DNA of 6,542 bases from a bacterium (GTDB lineage: Bacteria; Pseudomonadota; Alphaproteobacteria; Caulobacterales; Hyphomonadaceae): assembly GCA_030824255.1 (NCBI GenBank), contig JAVBYB010000574.1, positions 1 through 6,542 of the forward strand, in the 5' to 3' direction. The notes beneath the pieces are model-generated. The model was not told where the DNA came from, ran no database searches, and was given only the letters and a program-made list of their open reading frames with translations. A program made the translations under genes and the position numbers. This document shows positions 6,403-6,542 of the stretch, in pieces; positions within the stretch are counted from its first letter, which is position 1; every line of letters begins with the position of its first letter.

Positions 6403-6542
6403 CGTCCAGCCAGTCGGGGCAGCTGTTCCTCGACTTTCCAAAGGCAGATGAAGCGACGCGCCCGGTCATCGACACGGGCGCGTATGCATCAGCGGTGACA
6501 GCCATTCGCCGGTGGCGGCATTGGCCGGGCGGGCAGTTTGCC
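6399..6542 (+). CDS. hdaA: HdaA/Hda-type regulatory inactivator of DnaA, N-terminal part (3' end outside window)
   Basis: Only the first 48 codons are visible. They read MTSSQSGQLFLDFP, then ATRPVIDTGAYASAVTAIRRWRHWPGGQFA, running off the right edge just before where the Walker A P-loop would lie. Hda/HdaA is a DnaA-like AAA+ protein that, bound to the DNA-loaded sliding clamp, stimulates ATP hydrolysis on DnaA and so prevents re-initiation of chromosome replication. The start carries QLFLDF (residues 8-13), which matches the hexapeptide clamp-binding motif (QLxLxL/F) found at the N-terminus of Hda, and the WRHWPG segment matches the W-P-x-W-P turn before the P-loop in this family. The ATG overlaps the DUF2066-like stop (ATGA), and GGGA at 6390-6393 may serve as its ribosome site. 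The AAA+ core lies outside the window, so the call rests on the N-terminus. Confidence 0.75.
   Translation, partial: MTSSQSGQLFLDFPKADEATRPVIDTGAYASAVTAIRRWRHWPGGQFA

Noticed and set aside
5557..6441. Minus-strand open frame of about 290 codons opposite the DUF2066-like gene
   Set aside because: The translation is dominated by Arg, His and Ala, typical of an antisense shadow in GC-rich DNA, and the plus strand has a signal peptide and coupled downstream gene.

Overview
The window is GC-rich, gene-dense DNA that reads as core chromosome of an alphaproteobacterium. The gene order purM-purN, a DUF2066-like secreted protein, then an HdaA-type replication regulator, together with the sequence styles of the CCA-adding enzyme, HemF and the TadE/TadG pair, fits that class. 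A Caulobacter/Hyphomonas-type lineage is my guess and is not proven by the sequence. I see no mobile elements, tRNA or rRNA genes, CRISPR arrays or frameshifts.

Layout. Left edge, plus strand: the 3' part of a CCA tRNA nucleotidyltransferase gene (to 545), then a 131-bp spacer with an extended -10-like promoter inside a small palindrome. Positions 677-2532, plus strand: a two-gene unit of TadE-like and TadG-like Flp-pilus-type membrane proteins whose stop and start overlap (TGATG). Positions 2557-2588: a perfect 12-bp hairpin between convergent genes, probably terminating both strands. Positions 2598-5255, minus strand: hemF, purN and purM, so purM is transcribed first, purN follows after 10 bp, and hemF follows after 92 bp. 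A short divergent spacer (5256-5307) separates purM from a plus-strand unit: an exported DUF2066-like protein (5308-6402) overlapping by ATGA the start of an hda/hdaA gene that runs off the right edge.

How they work together. PurM and PurN are de novo purine biosynthesis enzymes made from one transcript. HemF catalyses the aerobic decarboxylation of coproporphyrinogen III in heme synthesis and may share that transcript or have its own promoter. HdaA would act with the sliding clamp to inactivate DnaA-ATP, and its start is translationally linked to the DUF2066 gene. The TadE/TadG pair is isolated here from any secretion ATPase, prepilin peptidase or major pilin gene. I found no clearly new biological system; the best leads are the orphan TadE/TadG unit with its palindromic promoter and the DUF2066-hdaA coupling.
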